From Sphingomonas arvum (lineage in GTDB: Bacteria; Pseudomonadota; Alphaproteobacteria; Sphingomonadales; Sphingomonadaceae), in NCBI RefSeq assembly GCF_026013565.1, contig NZ_JAPDOB010000001.1, forward strand, positions 930,001 to 994,000: a stretch of 64,000 nt of DNA. Direction: 5' to 3'. The number at the start of each line of letters is the position of its first letter. The stretch's first letter is position 1. Below, one piece after another: positions 8,693 to 19,135 of this stretch. The position numbers and the translations under genes are program-made. The notes below the pieces were generated by a model. That model saw only the letters and a list, made by a program, of their open reading frames with translations, ran no database searches and had not been told where the DNA came from.

Positions 8693-9837
8693 TCCGGCGC
8701 GCAGGGCTCGTCGTCGCGACTCTTGCAGCGGCCGTGCTGGCTATTCGGGAGGCGACGGTGGACGCCTTTTCCGAGCAACGGCCGGAGCTTGCCGCGAAGC
8801 TGTGGGCGAACCACCCGAAGGTCGTCGCCGCGCGCGGCATGGCGGCGATCGGCGCCGCCGCGGCAGTGGGCAAGCCGCCACCACCCGCGGTCACCACGGC
8901 GATCAGGTCCATTATCCGGCGCGATCCGCTGAACGCCGCCCCCTTGCTGGTCGCCGGAACGGAGGCCTTTGCGACGGGTCAGGTCGGGCGAGCCGAGCGC
9001 CTGCTGCTCGCGAGTGGCGAGCGCGACCCCTTCGCTCCAGCGCCGCGCTTCCTGCTGACGGACCTCTATCTGCGGCAGGGCAGGGCTAGCGAAGGAATGC
9101 GCCAGCTCGACTATCTGCTCCGCCGGGTGGGTCCGAACGCCACCGCGCTGCTGCCGTCGCTCGTCCGGTTCGCCCACTTGCCGGGCGGCGCCGATCAGTT
9201 GCGGCCGCTGGTGGCCGGCCAGCCGGAGTTGCGCGAACCGCTGCTGGAGCTGCTGGCGGCCGATCCTGTCAATCTGCCAGCGATCCTTGCGCTGGCGGGG
9301 CCGCGCAAGCGCGGCGCGGCTCCGCAATGGCAGGCGACACTGCTGGCCTCCATGGTCGAGCGGCAGGACTATCAGAGTGCGCACCGGCTGTGGCTGCGGC
9401 TCGGCGGGACCGAGGCAGGTGGCGAAAGCCGGCTGTTCAACCCGCATTTCCTGCCCGGAGGTCCGCCGCCACCATTTAACTGGCGCCTCGGCAGTGGCAG
9501 CGGCGGCGTCGCGGAAGCGCAGCCGGGGGGCGGGCTCCATCTGCTCTACTACGGCCGCGAGAACATGGTCTTGGCTGAGCAGCTGCTGTTGCTTGCACCG
9601 GGCAAGTATCGTCTGCGACAGGAATGGGCGGGGGAAGTCGCCAACCTGTCATGGGCGCTGGTCTGCCTGCCCGCTGGTACAACCCAACAAGGCGCTGCGG
9701 AAGCGGAGCCGCGCTTCACGGTCACGGCGGGCTGCGCAGCGCAGCGGCTGGAGCTGCGCGGAACGGTCGCGGACTCGAGCTCGACGACCGATGCCATCAT
9801 CCGGCAGGTCCGTCTGGTGCGCGAGAACGGCCGATGA
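8689..9837 (+). CDS. Membrane-anchored repeat protein of the exopolysaccharide operon, unknown function
   Basis: 382 residues from a TTG start that overlaps the kinase stop (TTGA). One N-terminal hydrophobic segment precedes Ala/Leu-rich helical pairs (about 60-240) that look like degenerate TPR units, for example 'ERLLLASGERDPFAPAPRFLLTDLYLRQG'. The C-terminal 120 residues are predicted beta-rich ('YRLRQEWAGEVANLSWALVCL'), like a carbohydrate-binding jelly roll. Proteins of this shape occur between Wzc and Wzy genes in sphingomonads. A periplasmic scaffold role is possible, but no function is shown. Confidence 0.7.
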   Translation: MIRRAGLVVATLAAAVLAIREATVDAFSEQRPELAAKLWANHPKVVAARGMAAIGAAAAVGKPPPPAVTTAIRSIIRRDPLNAAPLLVAGTEAFATGQVGRAERLLLASGERDPFAPAPRFLLTDLYLRQGRASEGMRQLDYLLRRVGPNATALLPSLVRFAHLPGGADQLRPLVAGQPELREPLLELLAADPVNLPAILALAGPRKRGAAPQWQATLLASMVERQDYQSAHRLWLRLGGTEAGGESRLFNPHFLPGGPPPPFNWRLGSGSGGVAEAQPGGGLHLLYYGRENMVLAEQLLLLAPGKYRLRQEWAGEVANLSWALVCLPAGTTQQGAAEAEPRFTVTAGCAAQRLELRGTVADSSSTTDAIIRQVRLVRENGR

Positions 9838-11165
9838 ACCAGCGGGTCCGCCATGCGGTTGTGCCGTGCTACCTCCTGCTCTGCCTGTTCCTGGGCGGAA
9901 GTGCCCAAGGAGTGTGGGGCAACCTGGTCCTGCAATTGGTCGGGGTCGGCATCCTTGCGTGGGCCCTGTGGGCTGATGACCCCGTGAGCCCGAGCCGCTC
10001 CGCTCGCCAACTTGGATGGACCGCAGCGGGCAGCATCCTGTTGATATTGCTCCAGCTGATCCCGCTGCCGCCCGCCGTGTGGACGCTGCTGCCGGGCCGT
10101 GCCCCGGCGGTCACGGGCTTCCGGCTGCTCGGTGAGCCGCTGCCCTGGCTGCCCCTGTCGCTCACTCCTTACGACAGTCTGTCCTGCCTGCCGCCGCTGA
10201 TCCCGCCGCTGGCGATCCTCGCGGCGATGCTGCGTGGAGGCGTTTACCGAAGCTCATGGCTGGCCGCGGCCATCGTACTGGGCGCGCTGGCCTCAATCCT
10301 GCTTGGTGCAATGCAGGCGACCACCGGATATTATTACCTCTACCCTTATTCGAGCCTCGGTTCGGCGACCGGTTTCTTCGCGAACGGCAATTTCCTGGGC
10401 ACCTTGCTGCTGACCGCGGTCGCCTATCTCGCCGCCCTCACCTCGCGCGGGCGCGGGGATGATCGCCGGGGCGGGCCGCTGCTGGCAATCGGCCCGCTCC
10501 TCGTCCTGCTGGTCGGCCTGGCGCTGAGCCGGTCGCTCGCCGCCCTGCTGCTCACCTTGCCGGTCGTGCTGGCCAGCGTCCTGCTGTTCGGCACGGCACT
10601 GGTTCGCAGCAGCAAGTGGGTCGCCTGGGTGGCGGCGGGCGCCGCAGTGCTTGCATTGGCCGGCTACACCCGGCTCCCGGCACTGACCGACCCGAACAAC
10701 GCCGTGTCCAGCGCAAGCCGCGCCACCATCTACCGCACCACGGGTGAAGCCATCGCCGAAGTCTTTCCGGCCGGCTCCGGCGCCGGGTCATTCGCACGCG
10801 TCTATGCGCTGCACGAGCAGCCGGCGGCGTTCCAGGGCGCGTACGTCAACCACGCCCACAACGACTACCTCGAGATCGCGCTGGAATTCGGACTGCCCGG
10901 CCTCGCCCTGCTCGCCTGGTTCCTCTGGTGGTGGGTAGGGCGCGCGATCGCCATCTGGCGGTCCCCGGCAAGCAGTGCCTACGCCCGAGCGGCAAGCATC
11001 GCTTCGGCGGCGATCCTGGCCCACAGCTTGGTCGACTTCCCGGCCCGTAACGCCGCCCTGGCCAGTGTCTTGGCCGCCTCGGTCGCACTAATGGCCGAAC
11101 CGCGCCGATGGAGCGCCCGGGTGGTGTCGGACGAGCGGCCGGCGCGGCACCTTACCCTGTCATGA
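9834..11165 (+). CDS. O-antigen ligase / polysaccharide polymerase family membrane protein (Wzy/WaaL-like)
   Basis: 443 residues from ATG at 9834 (ATGA overlap with the preceding gene). About ten to twelve hydrophobic helices with a periplasmic loop containing the Wzy_C signature: 'NHAHNDYLEIALEFGLPGL' near 340, plus 'FANGNFLGTLLL' near 185. These enzymes join undecaprenyl-linked glycan repeats or ligate glycan to an acceptor. As the last gene of an operon with OPX and Wzc proteins it most likely polymerises the exopolysaccharide. Its 3' end overlaps the convergent nucleotidyltransferase gene by 14 bases. Confidence 0.87.
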   Translation: MNQRVRHAVVPCYLLLCLFLGGSAQGVWGNLVLQLVGVGILAWALWADDPVSPSRSARQLGWTAAGSILLILLQLIPLPPAVWTLLPGRAPAVTGFRLLGEPLPWLPLSLTPYDSLSCLPPLIPPLAILAAMLRGGVYRSSWLAAAIVLGALASILLGAMQATTGYYYLYPYSSLGSATGFFANGNFLGTLLLTAVAYLAALTSRGRGDDRRGGPLLAIGPLLVLLVGLALSRSLAALLLTLPVVLASVLLFGTALVRSSKWVAWVAAGAAVLALAGYTRLPALTDPNNAVSSASRATIYRTTGEAIAEVFPAGSGAGSFARVYALHEQPAAFQGAYVNHAHNDYLEIALEFGLPGLALLAWFLWWWVGRAIAIWRSPASSAYARAASIASAAILAHSLVDFPARNAALASVLAASVALMAEPRRWSARVVSDERPARHLTLS

Positions 11166-12210
11166 GTCGCCGTCCGACCAGTTCGGCGACGCGCCGCCAG
11201 CTCTCCCGCAGCGGAAAGGCCAGGCCGTTCCCGATCAGGAGCTGCGACAGGTGAATGCCGGCGGTGCCCAGCCGGCGGTCGGTCGGCTCCATGAGCAACT
11301 CCATCTGCCTGATCGCTTCCGCCGAAAGGCGACGGGTCGCCCAGTCGGCCTCCAGCCCGGTTGCGAGCGGCAGATCGAACAGCTCCGAGGCAAGAAGCAG
11401 GGCCACGCTGCCGGCCCGCCCGCACCCGAGCGCCAGCATGCGCGCATGGACACCCGCAAGCTCGACAGAGCCCCGTCCAAGCAGCAGATTGGCGAAATCC
11501 GCCAACCACTTGAGGCGGAACCAGGCGCTGGATGCGCCATGAACGGCGAGGTAGGCGAGCAACTCCGGCTCGGGCAGGGTCGGGAGCTGGAGCCCGGGCG
11601 CGACCTCGACCAGCCGCGCCGGAGTGGCGGCGGTCACTCCCGCCATCACCCGCGGATTGTCGTTCAGCCGGCTGTGCAGTTCGAGCAGCAGGTTGCCGGG
11701 GCCACGCCAGACCGACTCCTTGGATCGGCGGTGCCAGGCCGTGATCAGTCGCGGGTCCGCAGGAAGCTCCGGCCGGTAACCGAGCGCCAGCAGCAGCGGC
11801 GCTGCACGGCCAACATCGTGGGGCAGCACCAAGAGGTCGATGTCCCGGCTCATCTTCACCAGCGCGTCGCCATAGGCGAGCCGCGACAGGGTCAGGCCCT
11901 TGACGAACAGCAGCGGCAATCGCTCCTTGCCAAAGGCGATTGCGAGGCGCCGGCATTCCGCCGCCGAGTGGAGGTTGGTAGCCGCCGTCGCCTGCGCTTC
12001 CCGTTTCAGGGCGGCACCGATCGCCGGCGGCAGTTCTCGGCGCTGTTGCGCAAGGCGTCGCCACAGCAACCCGCCAATCCGGTGGCGCTCGGCGAGGCGG
12101 GGGAGGCGATCCCATCCGCCAGGGGGCGCGGCAAGCCGGTCCGTTCCCGGCAGGCAGGCGGCTGCGAGCCAGCGCAGCTGCTCGGACGGGACAGGCTTCC
12201 GGATCGTCAC
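11152..12210 (-). CDS. Nucleotidyltransferase of the NTP_transf_5 type (peptide-locus associated)
   Basis: 352 residues from a GTG start. The core has 'LLFVKGLTLS' near 100-110 and the metal-binding 'SRDIDLLV' near 121-128, the signature of the uncharacterised nucleotidyltransferase family (PF14907 type). The rest is Arg/Leu-rich helices. Members of this family are recurrent neighbours of HPr-kinase-like proteins and lasso-peptide cyclases, where their substrate is unsettled. Here it lies divergent from an HPr-kinase-like gene and near a cyclase-like gene. A second copy with the same partner lies at 45.6 kb. Confidence 0.75.
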   Translation of the reverse strand: MTIRKPVPSEQLRWLAAACLPGTDRLAAPPGGWDRLPRLAERHRIGGLLWRRLAQQRRELPPAIGAALKREAQATAATNLHSAAECRRLAIAFGKERLPLLFVKGLTLSRLAYGDALVKMSRDIDLLVLPHDVGRAAPLLLALGYRPELPADPRLITAWHRRSKESVWRGPGNLLLELHSRLNDNPRVMAGVTAATPARLVEVAPGLQLPTLPEPELLAYLAVHGASSAWFRLKWLADFANLLLGRGSVELAGVHARMLALGCGRAGSVALLLASELFDLPLATGLEADWATRRLSAEAIRQMELLMEPTDRRLGTAGIHLSQLLIGNGLAFPLRESWRRVAELVGRRLMTG

Positions 12211-12296
12211 TTGCCGCCCGCTACCATGACGCGGCGCGATGATGGAGCCCCGCGCTGACCGGCACGCCGCGTTCCTATCGCCTGTACGGCCTGACC

Positions 12297-13193
12297 ATGG
12301 TCAGCGACCTGACGCTGCCGGAACTCCAGTGCACGGGCGCATCACCGCTCGAGTATGACGTCATCCTGCGTGTAGGCGGCCTGCCGTCCGGGTTGCCGAC
12401 GAAAGCCGGCCTGCATCAGGCAGGTGGCGGCACCTTGCTCAACATAGCGGGGGTCGGCCGCTACTATTGCGCAAGCGGTCGGGAGCTGCGCGTCGAGCCG
12501 CTGCCGGAGGCACCCGCGCGCAACGTCCGCCTGTTTCTGCTCGGGTCCGGGCTGGCGATGCTGCTGCATCGACGGGGACTGCTGCCACTCCATGGCAATT
12601 CCGTCGTCATCGACGGTCGGGCCTATGTGTTCCTGGGCCCATCCGGGTCGGGCAAGTCGAGCCTTGCAGCCTGGCTGCACGACCGCGGGCATCGGCTGAT
12701 GGCCGACGACGTCTCCGTCGTTGCGATCGGCTCGGACGATCGGGCGGAAGTGCGCCCGGGCCTGCCACGCCTGCGCCTCTGGCAGGACGCGGTCGAGCGG
12801 AGCGGGCGCACTGTCGCGGGCCTGCGGCGTTCGTTCGACGAGCCCGAGCCGCTCGACAAGTTCGACCTTCCCGTGAACCGCGTCGCGACGGACGCGGTGC
12901 CGCTCGGGGGAGTGCTGCTGCTGGCGCGTGGCGGCGAGCCCACGCTCGCACCAATCCGCGGAATGGCATCGGTGCAAGCCTTGTTCGCCAACATCTATCG
13001 CGGGGAGTATCTGCGCGGGGCCGAACACCAGGCGCAATGGCAGGCCTGCGTGCGCATCGCGCGAACCTGTCCGGTCTGGTCGTGGAAACGGCGCTGGGAT
13101 GCCGCCTGCTATGACGAGGACGCCGAGCTGCTGGTCGGTGCGTTGCGCAATGGTGGGGAGATGGGTGCCGCCGGTACGCCCGCGTCAGCATAA
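12297..13193 (+). CDS. HPr-kinase/phosphorylase-like protein
   Basis: 298 residues from the first canonical start. Walker A GPSGSGKSS is at 114-122, preceded by 'LPLHGNSVVIDGRAYVF' and followed by 'ADDVSVV', which is the HPr kinase C-terminal fold without the usual N-terminal domain. In the paeninodin-type lasso system a kinase of this kind phosphorylates the C-terminal Ser of the precursor. The nearby 38-residue peptide ends in Ser. Homologues usually begin with a 'YRLYGLT' segment, and that is encoded just upstream in frame without ATG/GTG/TTG. A CTG at 12255 with GGAG seven bases ahead could be the true start. The 3' end overlaps the convergent cyclase-like gene by 85 bases. Confidence 0.75.
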   Translation: MVSDLTLPELQCTGASPLEYDVILRVGGLPSGLPTKAGLHQAGGGTLLNIAGVGRYYCASGRELRVEPLPEAPARNVRLFLLGSGLAMLLHRRGLLPLHGNSVVIDGRAYVFLGPSGSGKSSLAAWLHDRGHRLMADDVSVVAIGSDDRAEVRPGLPRLRLWQDAVERSGRTVAGLRRSFDEPEPLDKFDLPVNRVATDAVPLGGVLLLARGGEPTLAPIRGMASVQALFANIYRGEYLRGAEHQAQWQACVRIARTCPVWSWKRRWDAACYDEDAELLVGALRNGGEMGAAGTPASA

Positions 13194-14995
13194 GCCTTCA
13201 GGAACAGGCCCGCCGCGAGCGCGTCGGCAAGGCCGACCCGATACCGGCCGTAGACGGGGCCGGAATTCCACCCGCCGGTCGGCCAATGGCGGGCGGCAGC
13301 CGCCATTGCCTCGAGATCGAGCAACTCGCGCGCCAGCGGCACAGCGCCCACCTCGTCCAGCAGCGCGCGCGCTCTGGCCTGGCTGAAGTGGAGAAACCAG
13401 TCGGCGCCCTGCAGCCCACGCAACGGATTGGACAAGATCTCCGGCGGTACCCGGTCGGCCAACGCGGCCCGGGCGAGCGGCCGCATGACGCCGCCTTTCA
13501 GGCATAGATCCGGGGGCAGGGTGAGGGCGAACTCGATCAAGCGCCGGTCGGCCATGACATCGCATTCCATCGGCTCGCCTGCGGCAACCGCGCCCTTGCG
13601 GAACGCGCCCTCGTCCTCGCAGCGGATTGCGTCCAGCCGGTCGGTCGCGGGCGAGCCGGTCGACCTTCGATCCGGGACGGGCTGTCGCCACTCGGCGCGG
13701 ACAAAGGCGCTGCCGGCCGGCTCCACGGTGTTCTGGAAGGCTCGGGTGACCATCCCGAACAGTGGAGCGGGAAGCCGGTGGCCGAAGCTGTTGATGAGGA
13801 TGCCGCGCCAGCGCACCTGGCCGGTCTGCGCGGCGGCTCGGGCCTCGCCCCACCACGCGCGCCACTGCCCGGCGTCTAGGTAACCGGCGATGCTGCCGAG
13901 GCCGCCGGCGTTGAGAGTCAGATTGCCGAGCTCGCCGGTCAGGAGGGTGGTGGCGCCGAGCACGGCCGCGTGACGGCGAATCTCCGCCCACCACGACCAG
14001 TTGAACGGCGCAAGCACCATCGTCTGGGACAGCGCGATCTGCCGGCGGATCGTTTCGAACGGATCATCCGTCTCCCGGACGACCTCATGCCGAATGCCGT
14101 AGTGGTTGGCCGCAAGCGCTGCCAGGGCGGTCTCGTCGGCGCGTCGGCCGCGGGGAAGCCCTTCTTCCACGTCGGCGGTCGGCCCGGAGGTGAAGGCGGT
14201 CAGTCGATCCGGCGCGACCAGCCGGGCGGCGGTGGCAGTCACCGCGTTGCTGTCCCACCCGGAACTGAGGTGCGTCGCGACCGGGCCATCCCTCAGCCGG
14301 CTGCGGACCGCCTCTTCGATCAGCGCGCGATACCGTTCGACATGATGGGCGCCCCGACTGTCAGTTAGGGTGGACGGGTTCCAGTAAATCCGCGAGCGAA
14401 GTTCCCGGTCGTGCACGGTGACGAGCTCGCCCGGCCGGACGCGGGCCACGCTATCGAACACCGTCGCGGCATCGGCCAGGGGCACCTGCGCCAGCCGCCG
14501 AGCCATTGTGCGCAGGCACGGCCGAAGCGACGCTCCGAAGCGCGCCAGGCAGTTCGGCATCGACGCGAACGCCAGTCCGCCGTTGACCTTGGCATAAAAG
14601 AGCGGCAGCTGCCCGGTGACGTCGCGCGCGAGGGTGAGGCGCCGGGTTCGTCGATCGTGGACGGCGAACGCGAAGTCGCCGGCCAGCCGGTCGAGCACAT
14701 GCTCGCCCCATTCCAGCCATGCGGTGGACAGCACGGCGGCGTCGCTTGCCCGGTGGGACAATCCAAGCGCGCTCGTCAGTTCGTGCCGGTTGTCGAGCCG
14801 GAGGTCGGCCGCGACGAGTAGCGGGCCGTGCTCCAGGATGGCGTCGGCCGGTCGGGCCGCCAGCCAGATGCCCGGAGCCGAGATCAGCGCGGCCTGGCCG
14901 CTCCCGTAGGGCTGGAGGTCATCGGCAGCGAGCAAGCACTGGCCGGCGCGCGCCGACGGCTCGCCTTTACCTAACAGCCCTGCGAACGCTGCCAC
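13109..14995 (-). CDS. Asparagine-synthetase-like protein, possible lasso-peptide cyclase
   Basis: 628 residues from GTG at 14995. The N-terminal class II amidotransferase-like domain lacks the catalytic Cys2 (it starts M-A-A-F-A-G), so it should not release ammonia from glutamine. The C-terminal PP-loop domain has 'LSSGWDS' at 243-249, which would adenylate a carboxylate. This combination is typical of lasso-peptide macrolactam synthetases, which join a side-chain Asp/Glu to the peptide N-terminus. It begins 24 bases after a 38-residue peptide gene on the same strand. No leader peptidase (B2) or PqqD-like leader binder (B1) was found in the window, so an ordinary amide-forming role remains possible. 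Confidence 0.7.
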   Translation of the reverse strand: MAAFAGLLGKGEPSARAGQCLLAADDLQPYGSGQAALISAPGIWLAARPADAILEHGPLLVAADLRLDNRHELTSALGLSHRASDAAVLSTAWLEWGEHVLDRLAGDFAFAVHDRRTRRLTLARDVTGQLPLFYAKVNGGLAFASMPNCLARFGASLRPCLRTMARRLAQVPLADAATVFDSVARVRPGELVTVHDRELRSRIYWNPSTLTDSRGAHHVERYRALIEEAVRSRLRDGPVATHLSSGWDSNAVTATAARLVAPDRLTAFTSGPTADVEEGLPRGRRADETALAALAANHYGIRHEVVRETDDPFETIRRQIALSQTMVLAPFNWSWWAEIRRHAAVLGATTLLTGELGNLTLNAGGLGSIAGYLDAGQWRAWWGEARAAAQTGQVRWRGILINSFGHRLPAPLFGMVTRAFQNTVEPAGSAFVRAEWRQPVPDRRSTGSPATDRLDAIRCEDEGAFRKGAVAAGEPMECDVMADRRLIEFALTLPPDLCLKGGVMRPLARAALADRVPPEILSNPLRGLQGADWFLHFSQARARALLDEVGAVPLARELLDLEAMAAAARHWPTGGWNSGPVYGRYRVGLADALAAGLFLKAYADAGVPAAPISPPLRNAPTSSSASSS

Positions 14996-15019
14996 GACAC
15001 GGGCCTGAGGGAGCGCCTG

Positions 15020-15136
15020 TTACGAACGCTGACCCGTGTTGGCCTTGCCGTCCTGAACATTGTTGGTGGTGCTGCTTTCGGCATCGCCAGCGCGGATCGT
15101 CTTCACTTCCGGCGTGCGCCACTGCTTTTTCGCCAT
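15020..15136 (-). CDS. 38-residue peptide, candidate RiPP precursor
   Basis: ATG at 15136 has a strong GGGAG six to nine bases upstream; TAA at 15020-15022. The N-terminus 'MAKKQWRTPEVKTIRAG' fits the Tyr/Trp-x-x-Pro-x-Leu/Val pattern read by PqqD-like domains in lasso leaders (W6, P9, V11). The second half is Ser/Thr/Asn/Gly-rich with one acidic residue (D29) and ends in C-terminal Ser38. If cyclised, S21 or S22 to D29 gives a 9- or 8-residue ring, or T23 to D29 a 7-residue ring. The conserved Thr at -2 of usual lasso cores is not obvious. It is followed after 24 bases by the cyclase-like gene. Confidence 0.65.
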   Translation of the reverse strand: MAKKQWRTPEVKTIRAGDAESSTTNNVQDGKANTGQRS

Positions 15137-15323
15137 GCTCTGCTCCCTGTGCCCGGCTGGTGCTGGCGAAGGCCGGCTTCGCTGCCACGGTCTGCTGGTT
15201 ATCTATCCGCAGACCAGGTGATCGACAAGCCGAGCCAAATCTTTCCAAGTCGGCAACGGGCCGGAGCGCTCACGCACCCCGACCCGCGCCACAACAGCTG
15301 TCCGTCCCGTTTGGTCTTGGGGA

Positions 15324-16175
15324 TTAACGGAACAGCGACATGATCGCCTGGGGAGCCTGGTTGGCGATCGACAGCGCCTGGATGCCCAGCTGCTGCTTGA
15401 CCTGCAGGGCCTGAAGCCGCGCGGACTCCTTGGCCAGGTCGGCGTCGACGAGGTTGCCGACGCTGCCCTCGATGACGTCGCTCAGCTTGCTCGTGAACGA
15501 GAGCTGGGCGTCGATCTTGCGCGACGCGGAACCGAGCGTCGACAAGGAGGTCTTGAGGTTCGACTGGCTGGTGGTCAGCGTGTCGACCATTGCCTGCGCC
15601 GCAGCCTGCGTGTTGACCTGGCCGGTGGTCGCGACCGTGATCACCGAACCGCCGAGGTCCAGGCCCTGGTTGGCCACGCTCAGGGAGTCCGGATCCCAGG
15701 TGCCGCCGGACACGCCATCCTGCAGGGATTGCAGCGCGGAAACGCTGCCGCCACCGCCCTTGAGGATGTTGGTGCCGTTGAAGTCGGCCGAGTTCACCAC
15801 CGTGGTGATGCGGTCGCGCAAGGCAACGAAGTCCTGGTTGATCGCATTGCGGCTGGCCTGGTCGATGCCCGAGTCCGAGGCCTCGTAGGCCTTCTTCTTC
15901 ATGTCGATCAGGATGTCCGAAATCTGTTCGGCACCGGCAACGGCGACGTCCGTCACGCTCTTGGCCCGGTTCAGCGACGAGCTGACGGACTGCAGGCCGC
16001 CCATGTCGCTGCGCAGGGTCTGCGCAATGGCGTAGGCTGCGCTGTCGTCCTTGGTGGAGGCGACGTTGTAGCCGCTATTGATGCGGCTCTGGGTCTGCGC
16101 CATCGCCTTGTTGGTCGAGCCGAGGCTCTGCAGGGCGGCCATCGCGCCGACGTTGGTGTTTACCGAGAAACCCAT
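15324..16175 (-). CDS. Flagellin
   Basis: 283 residues from ATG at 16175, with GGGAGA six bases upstream; the in-frame ATG at 16181 overlaps that site. It has both conserved flagellin ends: N-terminal 'FSVNTNVGAMAALQSL' through 'INSGYNVASTKDDSAAYAIA', and C-terminal 'LQVKQQLGIQALSIANQAPQ'. The variable D2/D3 region is very short, as is usual in alphaproteobacterial flagellins. It polymerises into the filament after type III export. No other flagellar gene lies in the window, so this is a detached flagellin gene. I see no convincing sigma-28 or sigma-54 promoter in the 229 bases upstream. Confidence 0.9.
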   Translation of the reverse strand: MGFSVNTNVGAMAALQSLGSTNKAMAQTQSRINSGYNVASTKDDSAAYAIAQTLRSDMGGLQSVSSSLNRAKSVTDVAVAGAEQISDILIDMKKKAYEASDSGIDQASRNAINQDFVALRDRITTVVNSADFNGTNILKGGGGSVSALQSLQDGVSGGTWDPDSLSVANQGLDLGGSVITVATTGQVNTQAAAQAMVDTLTTSQSNLKTSLSTLGSASRKIDAQLSFTSKLSDVIEGSVGNLVDADLAKESARLQALQVKQQLGIQALSIANQAPQAIMSLFR

Positions 16176-16342
16176 GGTCATTCTCCCATTCTGGGGTTGG
16201 AGAGGACCGCCTTCTGCGATCCTGCCGCGGCCCGGCCGCTGCACTTCGCTTCATGGGAAGGATTTCCACGGCGCGGTCCGGGTCCTCGGAAATTTTCGTG
16301 GTGAACTGGTCGTTAGGGACCCACGCGCCCGCGTCGCGCACA

Positions 16343-16378
16343 AGAAAACGGCCCCGTGTCGGATGACACGGAGCCGTT
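16343..16378 (-). terminator. Rho-independent terminator after clpA
   Basis: Just past the clpA stop on the minus strand, AACGGC-T-CCGTGTC pairs with GACACGG-G-GCCGTT around a four-base loop (one T-G pair), and the transcript then runs into TTTTC. The stem is 14 pairs long. It separates clpA from the flagellin gene downstream on the same strand. Confidence 0.8.
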
Positions 16379-16404
16379 CCCTGTAACCAAACTGCTGGAG
16401 CAGC

Positions 16405-18792
<2,388 letters not shown>

Positions 18793-18895
18793 TGGTTACT
18801 CCTTGCCGAACGCGAGAACGCCCTCGGACTTGCTCCATATGTCGTAAGCGGTTCGACCCTCATCAAGGGTCCAGGAACAAGCGCCGGGGCGGACC

Positions 18896-19090
18896 TTATC
18901 GCTTGAACAATGCATCGGCTGCCGACCGGTGCCGGGACGCGGCCGCCATGTGGGCCTGCACTCGGGCGATTTCCGCCTGAAGCGCGGCGATCCGCTCCTC
19001 CAGCTCGTCCACGCTCAGGGGTTCGAGGTCCTGGCGGGCGAGGAGGACCAGCGGGTCGTCCGGCTTGGACGAGAAGAAATCGTCATCCAT
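18896..19090 (-). CDS. DUF1192 family protein
   Basis: 64 residues from ATG at 19090. An acidic start with Phe-Phe, then 'DPLVLLARQDLEPLSVDELEERIAALQAEIARVQ', then a short basic tail. This is the DUF1192 pattern of small alphaproteobacterial proteins with a heptad-like helix. Function unknown; a protein-protein coiled coil is likely. Divergent from the quinone oxidoreductase gene with 45 bases between. Confidence 0.8.
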   Translation of the reverse strand: MDDDFFSSKPDDPLVLLARQDLEPLSVDELEERIAALQAEIARVQAHMAAASRHRSAADALFKR

Positions 19091-19135
19091 CACGGCAACG
19101 TTGACCCGGGGCCTGCCCAAGTCAATGAGTTCCGG

